A DNA stretch of 64,000 nt from Candidatus Babelota bacterium. GTDB taxonomy: Bacteria > Babelota > Babeliae > Babelales > Vermiphilaceae. The stretch covers positions 1-64,000 of the forward strand of contig JAJCZC010000011.1 of assembly GCA_029262575.1 (NCBI GenBank). Direction: 5' to 3'. A program made the translations under genes and the position numbers. Position 1 is the first letter of the stretch. The number at the start of each line of letters is the position of its first letter. Below, one piece after another: positions 43,196 through 52,687 of this stretch. The notes beneath the pieces were generated by a model, which made no database searches, was not told the DNA's origin, and worked only from the letters and a program-made list of their open reading frames with translations.

Positions 43196-45277
43196 TTACG
43201 CTTTGTTTTCTTTTGCAATGCGACGCTGATATTGTATAGCAGCTAAACGTTGAGCCTCTTCTTTGGTGTAGTATTGTTCAGGGTGCGTTGCTTGACGAGC
43301 ATTACGCTTATTAGGGCGTTTAGCAGCAGGTTGTTTACTGAAATCACTGTTTTGGCATCCGCAACGTTTGTCTTTTGATGGCACAGTTTCATCTTTAGAT
43401 GTTTTAGGCTTAGGTTTGTTACAGCCACATCGTGTATCTTCTGATGGCGCGTCTTTTTTAGGCTTAGGTTTATTACAGCCACATCTTGCATCACGCTTTG
43501 TAGGTGTGCATCTGCAAGGATCGCATGTGCAGTTTTCGCTGCAGCGTGTTATTTCGGTCGTTTTTTTATCACAACCACAGCTTGAGCTTGGCTTATTGCA
43601 TGTGCTGCATTTGCGGTTTGAATTCTCTTTATTTGCCTTAGCTTCGTCTTCATCGGTTATTTCTGTTGTTCTGCAGCAAGGTTTGCAGCTACTTGTTGTA
43701 CAACAAGAGGTCTTGCATGATGTTTTGCAACATGATTTGCAGTTATTTGTTTTGCAGCATGATGTTTTACAACAGTTTTTGCTGCATGAGCGAGTAGCTT
43801 TAGTTTTAGAGCAACATGTGCTGCATTTGCTTGAACATTTAGAAGAGCATTTGCTGCATTTATTACATGATGAACAGGTATTGCATGTTTGCTTGCATGA
43901 ACAGCATTTTGAGCGAGTTACTGATGTTGATTTTTTAGAACAACATGACTGTTTGCATGAATTGCATGATGTGGAGCACTTTGGTTTGCAAGAACATGTT
44001 TGGCATGATTTGCATGATGCACGTGTGATTTCATCATCAGCAGTTGTTGACCTTAGATTTGTTGTAGTTTGGGTTGTGGTTGTTGTACCACAACATGTTT
44101 TACAGCATTTGCTGGTTTTGCAACAAGAATTTTTGCTGCAAGATTTGCAATTACTGGTTTTGCAGCATGATGTTTTGCAACAGTTCTTGCTGCATGCCCG
44201 AGTTATCGGTTTAGCTTTAGAACAGCATGATTGTTTGCATGAGCTGCATGTTTTTTTGCAGCAAGGCTTGCAAGAGCATGTTTGGCATGAACTGCATGAT
44301 TTACGTGTGATTGATTTATCTGTTTTAGGCTTTTGCTCATCGTCAGCTTTTATCGTTCTGCAGCAAGGTTTGCAGCTGCTGGTTTTGCAACAAGAGGTTT
44401 TGCATGTTGCCTTGCAGCATGATTTGCATGATGAAGCTTTACAACAAGATGTTTTGCAGCATGAGGTCTTGCAACAATTGGTTTTGCAGCAGCCAGCACG
44501 AGTGATTTCATTGCATTCACCGCGTAAGTTCAATGCTGTTTGAAGCATTAAATGCTTGATTTCTTTAGTTAATTCTGTGCTGAAGCTTTCAAGATAAAGG
44601 GCAACATTTTCTTCAGCATCTTTTGAGGTTAGATACTCATATTTTAATGCTTGAGTAGCAACGCTTAAGATGCTTGCAAAAATGTCGGCAATACTTTGAC
44701 CAATCAATTGAGGATTTTCTGGATTATGAATCATTGCAAAAAGGTCATGGAGCATATCATGTAATGATTGAAGGATGCCTGTTTGAAATTCTTCATCATG
44801 TTCATCAAGTGCAGCAATATCACTTATTGAATCTTCTTCTTCTGCACGATTAAGGAGTGCATTTAGTTCTTCAACTGAAATAGCACGTAAATAGCGATGC
44901 ATTGAGCGAATGTTTTTTGTCATAGCAGGTCGGAAGCAACGATCAACGGGGGCGCATAGATCATCAAACATGTCTTGTAAGCATGCTACATCACCAGGTG
45001 ATAGTTCAGGACCTTGCCTGTGAACGGCATTTGCAGCAACATTTAAAATGCCTGCAAGCATTTTGCCAACATTTTGCAGTACGTTCGGCTTTTCGTGTGG
45101 GTTTTTAATAATGCGTACTAACCCCTCAACAACCTCTCCAACACTAGACAAGATGCGTCCAGTTTTTCCATCTTGGGATATTTTATTATCACCAGGGGTT
45201 TGAGGTTGAGGTTCTGATGCGTGTAGCATCACGTTGGCCAAAAGGCAGCACATGCTCAGATGAATAAGTTTTTTCAT
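43196..45277 (-). CDS. very cysteine-rich exported repeat protein
   Basis: A 693-residue protein. After a signal peptide (MKKLIHLSMCCLLANVMLHA) come two related alpha-helical blocks (LVRIIKNPHEKPNVLQNVGK and LFAMIHNPENPQLIGQSIAD), about 130 residues apart. From about residue 260 to 660 follows a low-complexity region with about 90 cysteines. It is built from CCKTSCCKT, SCKPCC, SCSSCQTCSCKPCC and KCSSKCSS units in a few long, diverged super-repeats; the last part changes to RCGCNKPKPK units. The pattern resembles metallothioneins and keratin-associated proteins in composition only. It could bind metal or form a disulfide-linked surface layer. Start after AAGGAGTGTAAGG; strong terminator behind it. 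A long antisense frame is a by-product of the repeats. Confidence 0.82.
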   Translation of the reverse strand: MKKLIHLSMCCLLANVMLHASEPQPQTPGDNKISQDGKTGRILSSVGEVVEGLVRIIKNPHEKPNVLQNVGKMLAGILNVAANAVHRQGPELSPGDVACLQDMFDDLCAPVDRCFRPAMTKNIRSMHRYLRAISVEELNALLNRAEEEDSISDIAALDEHDEEFQTGILQSLHDMLHDLFAMIHNPENPQLIGQSIADIFASILSVATQALKYEYLTSKDAEENVALYLESFSTELTKEIKHLMLQTALNLRGECNEITRAGCCKTNCCKTSCCKTSCCKASSCKSCCKATCKTSCCKTSSCKPCCRTIKADDEQKPKTDKSITRKSCSSCQTCSCKPCCKKTCSSCKQSCCSKAKPITRACSKNCCKTSCCKTSNCKSCSKNSCCKTSKCCKTCCGTTTTTQTTTNLRSTTADDEITRASCKSCQTCSCKPKCSTSCNSCKQSCCSKKSTSVTRSKCCSCKQTCNTCSSCNKCSKCSSKCSSKCSTCCSKTKATRSCSKNCCKTSCCKTNNCKSCCKTSCKTSCCTTSSCKPCCRTTEITDEDEAKANKENSNRKCSTCNKPSSSCGCDKKTTEITRCSENCTCDPCRCTPTKRDARCGCNKPKPKKDAPSEDTRCGCNKPKPKTSKDETVPSKDKRCGCQNSDFSKQPAAKRPNKRNARQATHPEQYYTKEEAQRLAAIQYQRRIAKENKA

Positions 45278-45395
45278 CCTTACACTCCTTTTTTAATGAA
45301 AATGAAAAAATAAGTTCATGCCTCACTATATCCACTGACATGGATAAAGGCAATAGTTTTTTGTTGTGAAAGGGATTGAAATAGATGAAAGATAT

Positions 45396-46685
45396 TTAAA
45401 TATTCTTTTCTTGAAACACGAGGACCTGAAGAACCCGTTTTGGACTTGCTTTTTGTACTTGAAAGTAAAAGTTTTTATATAATACGCGTTCTCCTTTTTT
45501 GGGTAAATGTTGTAGTTGCTCAGCTATAAAACCTCCCAAGGTATGCACGGTTTCGGCTTGGAAAGTTATATCAAGCAAAGGTGCAATTTCTTCTAGAGGG
45601 ACGCTGCCATCTATTAACCAACTTTTATCCTTTAAGGCGATGATTTTTTCAACAGAAGGTTCATGCTCATCACTGATTTCACCAACAATTTCTTCCAGGA
45701 TATCTTCGAGTGTGATCAAACCAATCAAACTACCATGTTCATTAACCACCATGGCCATATGCATATGTTGTTCCCGAAATTCTTTGAGTAATTGATTTAT
45801 CTTCATGCTTTCAGGAACAAACACGATAGGGCGCATGATATCTTTAATTGGTTTATCATCATTTTTAGATAGGAGTGTAAATACGTCTTTTAAGTGTATG
45901 ATACCGACGATATTTTCAGGATTTCTTTTATATACAGGCAAACGTGTAAATGTATGTTCAACAAATACTTGCAATATTTCTTGAACATTTGCGTTAATAT
46001 CTGTGGAGATTATATCCATAGCAGGAACCATTATTTCTTTGACTGGTGTTAGGCCAAGTTCAAAGATATTTTCCAACATTTGTGATTTTTCACGTTCCAT
46101 TAACCCAATTTTACGAATATAATTGATCAAAAATCTGATTTCAGATTCGCTTGTATCCCAATCAGCGTCATGCGGTTCTTTTTTGCCTCCAATGAGCAGC
46201 ATAATGAAATCAGAAAAGCGTAAGAGCACTGTAACAAGAGGATATAAAGCAAGATAAGCAAGATTTATTAGCCACAATGTAGAGATGAATAGACTTTCGC
46301 CGCGAGTACGAGCTAAATTTTTGGGAATAATTTCACCAAAGATAACGATAGCTAATGTTGCTAAAAATATCCCCAGAGAAAATCCTAGACCGCCAGAAAA
46401 ATTAAGCCAAGCGAAAAATGTTTCAGTGATGTGAGTTGCAAGTGCAGCAGTTGTTACATCTGCCAAACTGTTTGCAACCAAAATAGTTATTAAAATCCGT
46501 TGCGGATGTTTTTCAAGAGCCTGAAATAAATGTTTATACTTTTTTGTTGCAGATGCGAGCTCTTTTAATTTGAACAATCGTAATGCGGTGATGCTTGTTT
46601 CCAAAAAAGAAAAAAGGGCGCGGACGCATAAAGCGACCGCGAATAGTATTAACGAATTAGATATTGTACTCAGTCCAGGTTCCAT
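45396..46685 (-). CDS. CorC/HlyC-type membrane protein (DUF21, CBS pair, CorC domain)
   Basis: A 429-residue protein: an N-terminal CNNM/DUF21 membrane domain of three to four helices (ILITILVANSLADVTTAALA; FLATLAIVIFGEIIPKNLAR), then a CBS pair (VKEIMVPAMDIISTD and IKDIMRPIVFVPESMKINQL), and a C-terminal CorC_HlyC domain (WLIDGSVPLEEIAPLLDITF; HTLGGFIAEQLQHLPKKGE). Members are linked to Mg2+/Co2+ homeostasis; old names call them hemolysins. It lies 53 bases downstream of rpoD on the same strand. Confidence 0.9.
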   Translation of the reverse strand: MEPGLSTISNSLILFAVALCVRALFSFLETSITALRLFKLKELASATKKYKHLFQALEKHPQRILITILVANSLADVTTAALATHITETFFAWLNFSGGLGFSLGIFLATLAIVIFGEIIPKNLARTRGESLFISTLWLINLAYLALYPLVTVLLRFSDFIMLLIGGKKEPHDADWDTSESEIRFLINYIRKIGLMEREKSQMLENIFELGLTPVKEIMVPAMDIISTDINANVQEILQVFVEHTFTRLPVYKRNPENIVGIIHLKDVFTLLSKNDDKPIKDIMRPIVFVPESMKINQLLKEFREQHMHMAMVVNEHGSLIGLITLEDILEEIVGEISDEHEPSVEKIIALKDKSWLIDGSVPLEEIAPLLDITFQAETVHTLGGFIAEQLQHLPKKGERVLYKNFYFQVQKASPKRVLQVLVFQEKNI

Positions 46686-46738
46686 TAATCAAACTCTTGA
46701 AATGCTTAAACGGTTATACACTGCTTTGCAATTCTATT

Positions 46739-48598
46739 TTATTCGATTGGTTCTTCAGATGCAAGAGCTTCTTCTAGTTCTTTATCAAAGAAGGAGCGTA
46801 AGCGTTTACTGCGCGAAGGATGACGAAGCTTTCTAAGTGCCTTAACTTCGATTTGTCGAATTCGTTCTCGCGTAACCGAAAAATCTTTGCCGACCTCTTC
46901 AAGTGTATGCTCAGAAGCAACATCGATGCCAAAACGCATTTTTAGCACTTTTTCTTCACGTGGCGTGAGCGTTTTTAAGATTTCGCGCACTTTCTCTTTG
47001 AGGTCATTGCTTGCAACGGTATCAGAAGGAGAAAAGTCATTTTCGCTTTCAATAAAATCTTTGATATATGCATCATCGCTATCACCAACGGGTGTTTCAA
47101 GAGAAATTGGTTCTTTTGAAATTTTGATGATGTTTTTGATTTTTTTCTCGTCAAGATTCAATTCTTTTGCAAGTTCAGCATGCGTTGGTTCTCTACCATG
47201 CTCTTGCACAAAGGTACGCTTGATTTTGTTAATTTTATTGAGTGTTTCGACCATATGCACTGGCACACGAATCGTTCGTGATTGATCTGCAATAGCACGA
47301 GTAATTGCTTGACGAATCCACCATGTTGCATAGGTGGAAAATTTGTAACCACGTTCAAATTCAAATTTTTCCACAGCTTTCATCAAGCCGATGTTGCCCT
47401 CTTGAATCAGGTCCAAGAAGTGTAGGCCGCGATTTACATATTTTTTTGCTATATTTACAACAAGACGTAAGTTTGCGCGAGCAAGATCATCTTTAGCGCG
47501 TTTATCACTGCGTTGTGCTGCAATAAGTATATTATAATATTCACTTGTTTGTGGCCAGTGTAATCCTATTTCAGCTTCGACTTTTTTGATGCTTTTTTGT
47601 GCCATGCGCATGTTGCGTTCAAGCTCTGCAATTGAGCTTTGATCTTGTTCAGTAAGTGGCTTTTTTTTGCTATAAGCTTCAAGTTGGTCACTGCAAAAGC
47701 GTATTAAATCTTGCTTTTCTTGTATTTTTTTGACCAATTTTTCTAGCTTTTTGCCCAATTTACGAATCAATTTGTTTGAAAATTTAATTGAACGAATGGT
47801 GTTGCCGATATCTGCTTTGTTATCGCGCACTTTGGAGAGCATTTCTTGTTTTTTAGTTTGTGTAGTGAGCTTACCACGATAACTTTGATAAATTTTTTCT
47901 TCGTTCTCAACTAAGGATTTAATTTTATCGATAGTTGCAAGTAGTGATTTTTGCTCAGCATCAATTTTTGGCACATTTTCTTCATCAAATTCTTGAAACT
48001 GAATAATGTCCTTTAATTGTGCCGTTTCTTTGCGTAAGCGATCTGCGATTTGTATGAATTCTTTATGAATTATAGGAACTCGAGATAGGGCCTCAATTGA
48101 GGTTATTTTAGCATTAGATATTTTTTCTGAAATAACTTTTTCGGTTTTTTTGTTCAAAAGAGGTATTTTTCCGATATCTCTTAAATAACATTTGACCGGA
48201 TCAGTGATTTGAGCGCTATGGCTCATGCGCTCTTCTTCTTCTTCTTCCTCTTCCTTCTCATCATCTTCATCGCCATCATCTTCAATATTACTTAATTTTG
48301 CTTTAATGCTTTGTAATTTGGCGGCATTAATCTCTTCACCTTCAAGTGATGAAATAGTTTTGGTATCGCTTTCCAGCTCCTCCTGCATAACAAGCTCGAT
48401 ATTCTTTTTTTCGAGTAATTTAAGAAGATCGTTTGTTTCTTTGCTTGAAAGATGGTTTTTATCGCCAAATTCGATCACTTCCTCATAAGAAAGAACCTTT
48501 TTGTTTATTTTACCACGCTCAATAAGCTCATCAATGAGTTCTTTTTTTAGATCGATATTTTTAGCTGTTTTTTCAGATTTAGTAGTTTTTTTAGTCAT
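46739..48598 (-). CDS. rpoD: RNA polymerase primary sigma factor
   Basis: A 619-residue group 1 sigma-70. The N-terminal region 1.1 is followed by an acidic run ([17 protein letters not shown]), region 1.2 ([16 protein letters not shown]), a non-conserved helical insert, region 2 ([40 protein letters not shown]), region 3, and region 4 ([35 protein letters not shown]). It directs transcription from the TTGACA/TATAAT promoters seen in this window. It follows dnaG by 24 bases, as in the classical macromolecular-synthesis operon. Confidence 0.97.
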   Translation of the reverse strand: MTKKTTKSEKTAKNIDLKKELIDELIERGKINKKVLSYEEVIEFGDKNHLSSKETNDLLKLLEKKNIELVMQEELESDTKTISSLEGEEINAAKLQSIKAKLSNIEDDGDEDDEKEEEEEEEERMSHSAQITDPVKCYLRDIGKIPLLNKKTEKVISEKISNAKITSIEALSRVPIIHKEFIQIADRLRKETAQLKDIIQFQEFDEENVPKIDAEQKSLLATIDKIKSLVENEEKIYQSYRGKLTTQTKKQEMLSKVRDNKADIGNTIRSIKFSNKLIRKLGKKLEKLVKKIQEKQDLIRFCSDQLEAYSKKKPLTEQDQSSIAELERNMRMAQKSIKKVEAEIGLHWPQTSEYYNILIAAQRSDKRAKDDLARANLRLVVNIAKKYVNRGLHFLDLIQEGNIGLMKAVEKFEFERGYKFSTYATWWIRQAITRAIADQSRTIRVPVHMVETLNKINKIKRTFVQEHGREPTHAELAKELNLDEKKIKNIIKISKEPISLETPVGDSDDAYIKDFIESENDFSPSDTVASNDLKEKVREILKTLTPREEKVLKMRFGIDVASEHTLEEVGKDFSVTRERIRQIEVKALRKLRHPSRSKRLRSFFDKELEEALASEEPIE

Positions 48599-48622
48599 GG
48601 GTATCCCTCGTTCCTTTAACTT

Positions 48623-50383
48623 TTACTCTTTTTGTATCATCTTTTGCTTGAGAGCAGAAAATGTTTGTATGAGTTGCTCTACCTCTTCGTGATTACCCTT
48701 TTCCTTGGCAACTTCAAGCTTGAGCTTTATGTTGTTCACGATTGTTTTCCAGTTTTTTTTCTGTAGATGATCAATCAATAACTCAAAATCATGTGGTTTT
48801 ATATCGCTTTCCGAATCGAGCAAAACCTGACTTACCATTAACTTTTGACTGCCGTCTATTTGATCGAGAAGGTGATTTATCACTAAGTCTGGATTTTCTT
48901 TGTGCATGCGAACGGCAATTTTTAAGATATCGATAAGCTCTTGAGGTAGCAATGAATAAATATATGGCCTATGTTCTTCTGTTAGCAATGATATGTTATT
49001 AATTATAGCAGAAAATATATTTTTTTCTAATTTGGGCACGGAATCGAAGCTATCAGTTAATATGTTTTCAGGTTGTATGTATTGCGGGGGTATAGGTTTG
49101 GCTGGATAGGAGGGTTTGCGATCAAGTTCACTTTTTAAAGCAATATAAGGCATATCGAGCTGTTTAGACGCTTCTTGAAGTAAGATATCCTGCTTTAATT
49201 GATCATTTAGGTGTCCAATGATATCCAGAATGCTTCGAATAACCTTTAATTTTTGGCTCAATGGTTTTTGGTTAAACTGTTGACCAACGGATTTAATGAA
49301 AAAATGAAAAATATTTTGTGCTGTGCGTATGAGATAATCTAGATCGATTTGCTTTGCCAAGCAGGAGGCTGGATCTTCGCCAGCTGGCAATTGAATAATT
49401 TTTATTTCCAGTTCAACTTGCCAACAAAGTTCCGTTAAGCGCAAAATTGCTTGTTGGCCAGCTTTATCTCCATCATAAATAACAAAGATGTAATCAACAT
49501 ACCGCGAAACTTGCTTCAAATGATCTAGCGTGCAAGATGTGCCCAAAACAGCAGCTGTATTTCTATATCCATGTTGAATCATTGCAACACAGTCGGTGTA
49601 TCCCTCAACAAGAAAAAGCGCGTTTTTTTTCTGCATATATTCTTTTGCTAAATCAATCCCATAAAGGAGGTTACCTTTGTTAAAGAATTCATTTTCGCGT
49701 GAATTATAATATTTTGCACGGGTATCCTGTTTTCTATATATGCGGCCTCCAAAACCGCAATAGTGCCCCAGGCGATCGGTTATGGGGAATATAATGCGCT
49801 CTTCGAACGGTGAGTATAAAGTTGTTTTTCCTTTACTCAAAACATTTGCTTCAATCAGATCATCAGCTAAAATGTGGTGCTTTTGCATGAAGTTGAGTAA
49901 TGTTTTAATTGCTGAAAGGCCGTTGGGAAAATAGCCAATGTTGAAATATTCAATACAATTTTTATCAATGCCTCGACCATAAAGATAGCGCAACACGGCG
50001 GGGCTCTTGAGTAATAAGTCGTGGCACCAATCTGCTAAAAGCTCGCAAATTTTGAAATATTTTTTCTTTTCATCAATCGATTGTGATGATCCAAGTGAAA
50101 CGTCTTCGGGCAATTCCAGCTGGTATTTTTCAGCCAATAGTTTTGCAGCCTCAATTTGGCTGCAATTTTCAACCCGTGAAATAAATGCAATCACATCACC
50201 GCCGGTATGGCAACCAAAGCAGTAGCAAATTTCTTTGTGGGGACTTACGGTAAATGAGGCGGTTTTTTCATGGTGAAATGGACAACACCCTTTATAATAG
50301 TGCCCAGCTTTTTTTAAGGTTACATATTCACTTACTACATCCAGGATAGAAAGTTTTTGCTTAATAAAAGTAAATATACTCAT
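48623..50383 (-). CDS. dnaG: DNA primase
   Basis: A 586-residue primase that makes RNA primers at the replication fork. The N-terminal CHC2 zinc finger is CCPFHHEKTASFTVSPHKEI with YCFGC. The TOPRIM core follows (LFLVEGYTDCVAMIQHGY; VIYDGDKAGQQAI). The C-terminal helicase-binding part is diverged. The start ATG overlaps the lgt stop (ATGA). It is in an operon with lgt upstream and rpoD downstream. Confidence 0.96.
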   Translation of the reverse strand: MSIFTFIKQKLSILDVVSEYVTLKKAGHYYKGCCPFHHEKTASFTVSPHKEICYCFGCHTGGDVIAFISRVENCSQIEAAKLLAEKYQLELPEDVSLGSSQSIDEKKKYFKICELLADWCHDLLLKSPAVLRYLYGRGIDKNCIEYFNIGYFPNGLSAIKTLLNFMQKHHILADDLIEANVLSKGKTTLYSPFEERIIFPITDRLGHYCGFGGRIYRKQDTRAKYYNSRENEFFNKGNLLYGIDLAKEYMQKKNALFLVEGYTDCVAMIQHGYRNTAAVLGTSCTLDHLKQVSRYVDYIFVIYDGDKAGQQAILRLTELCWQVELEIKIIQLPAGEDPASCLAKQIDLDYLIRTAQNIFHFFIKSVGQQFNQKPLSQKLKVIRSILDIIGHLNDQLKQDILLQEASKQLDMPYIALKSELDRKPSYPAKPIPPQYIQPENILTDSFDSVPKLEKNIFSAIINNISLLTEEHRPYIYSLLPQELIDILKIAVRMHKENPDLVINHLLDQIDGSQKLMVSQVLLDSESDIKPHDFELLIDHLQKKNWKTIVNNIKLKLEVAKEKGNHEEVEQLIQTFSALKQKMIQKE

Positions 50384-51162
50384 GAGTTTTTATCGTTGCG
50401 TGAAAAAATGATAAAACTGATGGCTGCAGAAATAATAATGCCAAGTGCGATCCATTGGTGCATTGAAAATGTTTGCAATGACGGTGCACTAAAAAATTCT
50501 TGATCCGCTCGCCAAAAATCAATAAGAAAACGTTGTCCAGCTGCACATGCCAGATAAACACATGTTAATTGGCCAGGTTTTTTTACCCAATGTTGCACAA
50601 AGAAATATAAGAATAAAAAAATTAGTAAAAGGCTAAGTGAGGCGTATAGTTGTGTTGGATGTAATGCACAGTATCTTGGTGCCAGCGTATCGGTTGTTAT
50701 ATAGGTTATTGCCCAGGGTAATGTGGTGGTTGCTCCAAAGCAGCAACCGGCAAAATAGCAGCCAATGCGTGAAATTGATTGAAGTAACGGTGCATAGAGT
50801 GCGAGTAGGTCCAAAAATGGCATAACTTTGATGTTGTTTTTCCTAAGATACCAAGGGATTACCAACAAAATGGCAAGCACTGATCCTAATATTGAAAAAC
50901 CGCCTTCATGCAATGCGCATATATCAAACCATGATGAAAGACGATCGTAAGAACCAATAGTATGTAAAATACGCCCACCCACAATACCAGCTAAGATGCT
51001 TAAACTAAAAACGTTCAATAGTATTTCATTAGGTATGATTGATGCGCGCTTGGGATTTCGTTTGATTAAATAAAAAGTCAGCATGGCGCCGATTGCAATC
51101 ATAAGGCCATAAGAATAAATACAAAATGGTCCATATATATGTAATAAAGTACGTGATAACAT
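50380..51162 (-). CDS. lgt: prolipoprotein diacylglyceryl transferase
   Basis: A 260-residue inner-membrane enzyme with about seven membrane segments. It transfers diacylglycerol from phosphatidylglycerol to the lipobox cysteine of prelipoproteins. Visible signature parts are GGRILHTIGSYDRLSSWFDI, HEGGFSILGSVLAILL, SRIGCYFAGCCFGATT and the late RFLIDFWRAD. The stop overlaps dnaG by four bases. Its presence shows that the organism makes lipoproteins. Confidence 0.93.
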   Translation of the reverse strand: MLSRTLLHIYGPFCIYSYGLMIAIGAMLTFYLIKRNPKRASIIPNEILLNVFSLSILAGIVGGRILHTIGSYDRLSSWFDICALHEGGFSILGSVLAILLVIPWYLRKNNIKVMPFLDLLALYAPLLQSISRIGCYFAGCCFGATTTLPWAITYITTDTLAPRYCALHPTQLYASLSLLLIFLFLYFFVQHWVKKPGQLTCVYLACAAGQRFLIDFWRADQEFFSAPSLQTFSMHQWIALGIIISAAISFIIFSRNDKNS

Positions 51163-51185
51163 AAATCGCTTCTTTATTTTTAAGA

Positions 51186-51758
51186 TTAACTTATGACATT
51201 AACCTGTTGAGGCGTTGCTTGTGGGATGATGATTCTCCAATCATTGTGCCATGAAAAGGTGATTTCGTATAGATCTTGATTTGGGTTAATTTCAAATTCT
51301 ACCGACCGTTTTCCTTTTTTATAGCCATTCAAAAAATTATAGCTATAAGTAACCGTCAATTTGTTATCAGTTATTGTAATGAGTTGCTCTCGTCCTGGTC
51401 GCAAGATTTGATTATTAACTGTCAGTGCGAAATTGGGCGCATAGGAAACAAAGCATTTATTATATGAAATCATTTTTTTGGTGATTTTGTTTATAACTGT
51501 AATGACACGTTCATTGTGCTTTTTGGTTGGTTTTAATATTTGGTCTTGGTTTTGTGTGGGGATGCTGGAGTTGTTGTTGTTCGTTTGTATCGGCGGATTT
51601 ATATGAGAGTCTGGTGAAGGTTGCGAGTCGATGTTTTTTTTAATGGGTTTTGGCTGAGGTGTTATGTGAGCATCACCGGAACTAAAGGTCTGATAGGTTA
51701 TGATGGCAATGGGGAAGAAGCCAAGCAAGATAGCGCTTAACCATATTTTTTTAAGCAT
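51186..51758 (-). CDS. single-span membrane or exported protein, unknown
   Basis: A 190-residue protein with one N-terminal hydrophobic segment (KIWLSAILLGFFPIAIITYQ), a Pro/Gln/Asn-rich linker (about residues 30-75) and a compact C-terminal domain. The domain contains FALTVNNQILRPGREQLITI and YSYNFLNGYKKGKRSVEFEI. The layout suggests a periplasmic domain tethered to the inner membrane. ATG 51758 was chosen over a TTG three codons upstream; neither has a clear ribosome site. It lies 23 bases before lgt and 21 bases after the next exported gene. Family unknown. Confidence 0.55.
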   Translation of the reverse strand: MLKKIWLSAILLGFFPIAIITYQTFSSGDAHITPQPKPIKKNIDSQPSPDSHINPPIQTNNNNSSIPTQNQDQILKPTKKHNERVITVINKITKKMISYNKCFVSYAPNFALTVNNQILRPGREQLITITDNKLTVTYSYNFLNGYKKGKRSVEFEINPNQDLYEITFSWHNDWRIIIPQATPQQVNVIS

Positions 51759-51779
51759 AAAGCCCAACTAATTACGTGT

Positions 51780-52514
51780 TTAAGTAGTTTGTTTGATATA
51801 AATACGCATGTGTAATAGATTGCCATAATCAACATCAATTTCAATTTTATCTTTATTGTCTGAAACAAGCTTATCAAGATCTAAAAAGATATCAGAGCAA
51901 AGAATGCTCTCTTTGGCAGGATCGATGTTTGTGCAAACAACAAAGGTTGTTTTTGCGTAACGAGCCATTACCTTGCGATAGATAAATAATTTTGCTCGGT
52001 TCCACCATTTTTGAATTTTACTTTCAAAGTGCGCCTTAGGCATAAAGTGCTCATCAACGAGTTTGCGGAAGGTGTCCAAGGTGAGTAGCTTGTCATTGCC
52101 AATCTCTTGAAACGTAAGTTCCCAGCTATCGCGCGTTTCAACTTTGACTTCATCGCCATGATGTGTTGTATACTCTTTTACTGCACGTACGATGACTGGT
52201 ATTCCAAGAAAATGTTTAATGCATTCTTTGCCAAGATCATCCAATTCCCAATTGTTCTGTTTCAATAGATCAAGTTCAACAATATCTGCCAGATCATTGG
52301 TGAAGTGAACATCACGAGCCTCAGGATTCATGCTTGCTTTATTATATGTTGTTATGTGGGCATGCGAGTAAAGATCATTAGGCATGTGTAGCCCATAAGG
52401 ACTGCTAAACTCATGTTTGACAAGTGAAACAGGTTGGGATGTTCGTGCAGCCATTTGAGGAATAATAGCAATGAACAAGCATCCAAATCCAAAAAACTTA
52501 AATCTTTTAACCAT
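51780..52514 (-). CDS. exported protein, unknown
   Basis: A 244-residue protein with a signal peptide (MVKRFKFFGFGCLFIAIIPQMAA) and a mature domain without clear motifs. Segments such as GKECIKHFLGIPVIVRAVKE and KTTFVVCTNIDPAKESILCS look like a folded alpha/beta domain. The start follows GGAGAAAAA. It is the first gene of a minus-strand run that continues through 51186-51758 to lgt-dnaG-rpoD, so it may share their transcript. Confidence 0.6.
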   Translation of the reverse strand: MVKRFKFFGFGCLFIAIIPQMAARTSQPVSLVKHEFSSPYGLHMPNDLYSHAHITTYNKASMNPEARDVHFTNDLADIVELDLLKQNNWELDDLGKECIKHFLGIPVIVRAVKEYTTHHGDEVKVETRDSWELTFQEIGNDKLLTLDTFRKLVDEHFMPKAHFESKIQKWWNRAKLFIYRKVMARYAKTTFVVCTNIDPAKESILCSDIFLDLDKLVSDNKDKIEIDVDYGNLLHMRIYIKQTT

Positions 52515-52687
52515 TTTTTCTCCAGTCTTATTTCACATAGATAATCTATTTAATCCACCATTTTCAACAAAAAAACATGTGTGTTGGGAATCTTAAGTAG
52601 CAGATTAGCACCTTTTTTAATAATTACAATTATATCACGTTAAGTAAAAAAAATAAAAGGGGCCGGCTTTTTTAGTGATATAATTCT

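Noticed and set aside
43368-44543. Long plus-strand reading frame (391 codons) rich in Leu, Gln, His and Val opposite the cysteine-rich gene
   Set aside because: It is the mirror of the Cys/Ser/Lys codons in the minus-strand repeats. It has no ribosome site or signal peptide and a composition set by the repeat.
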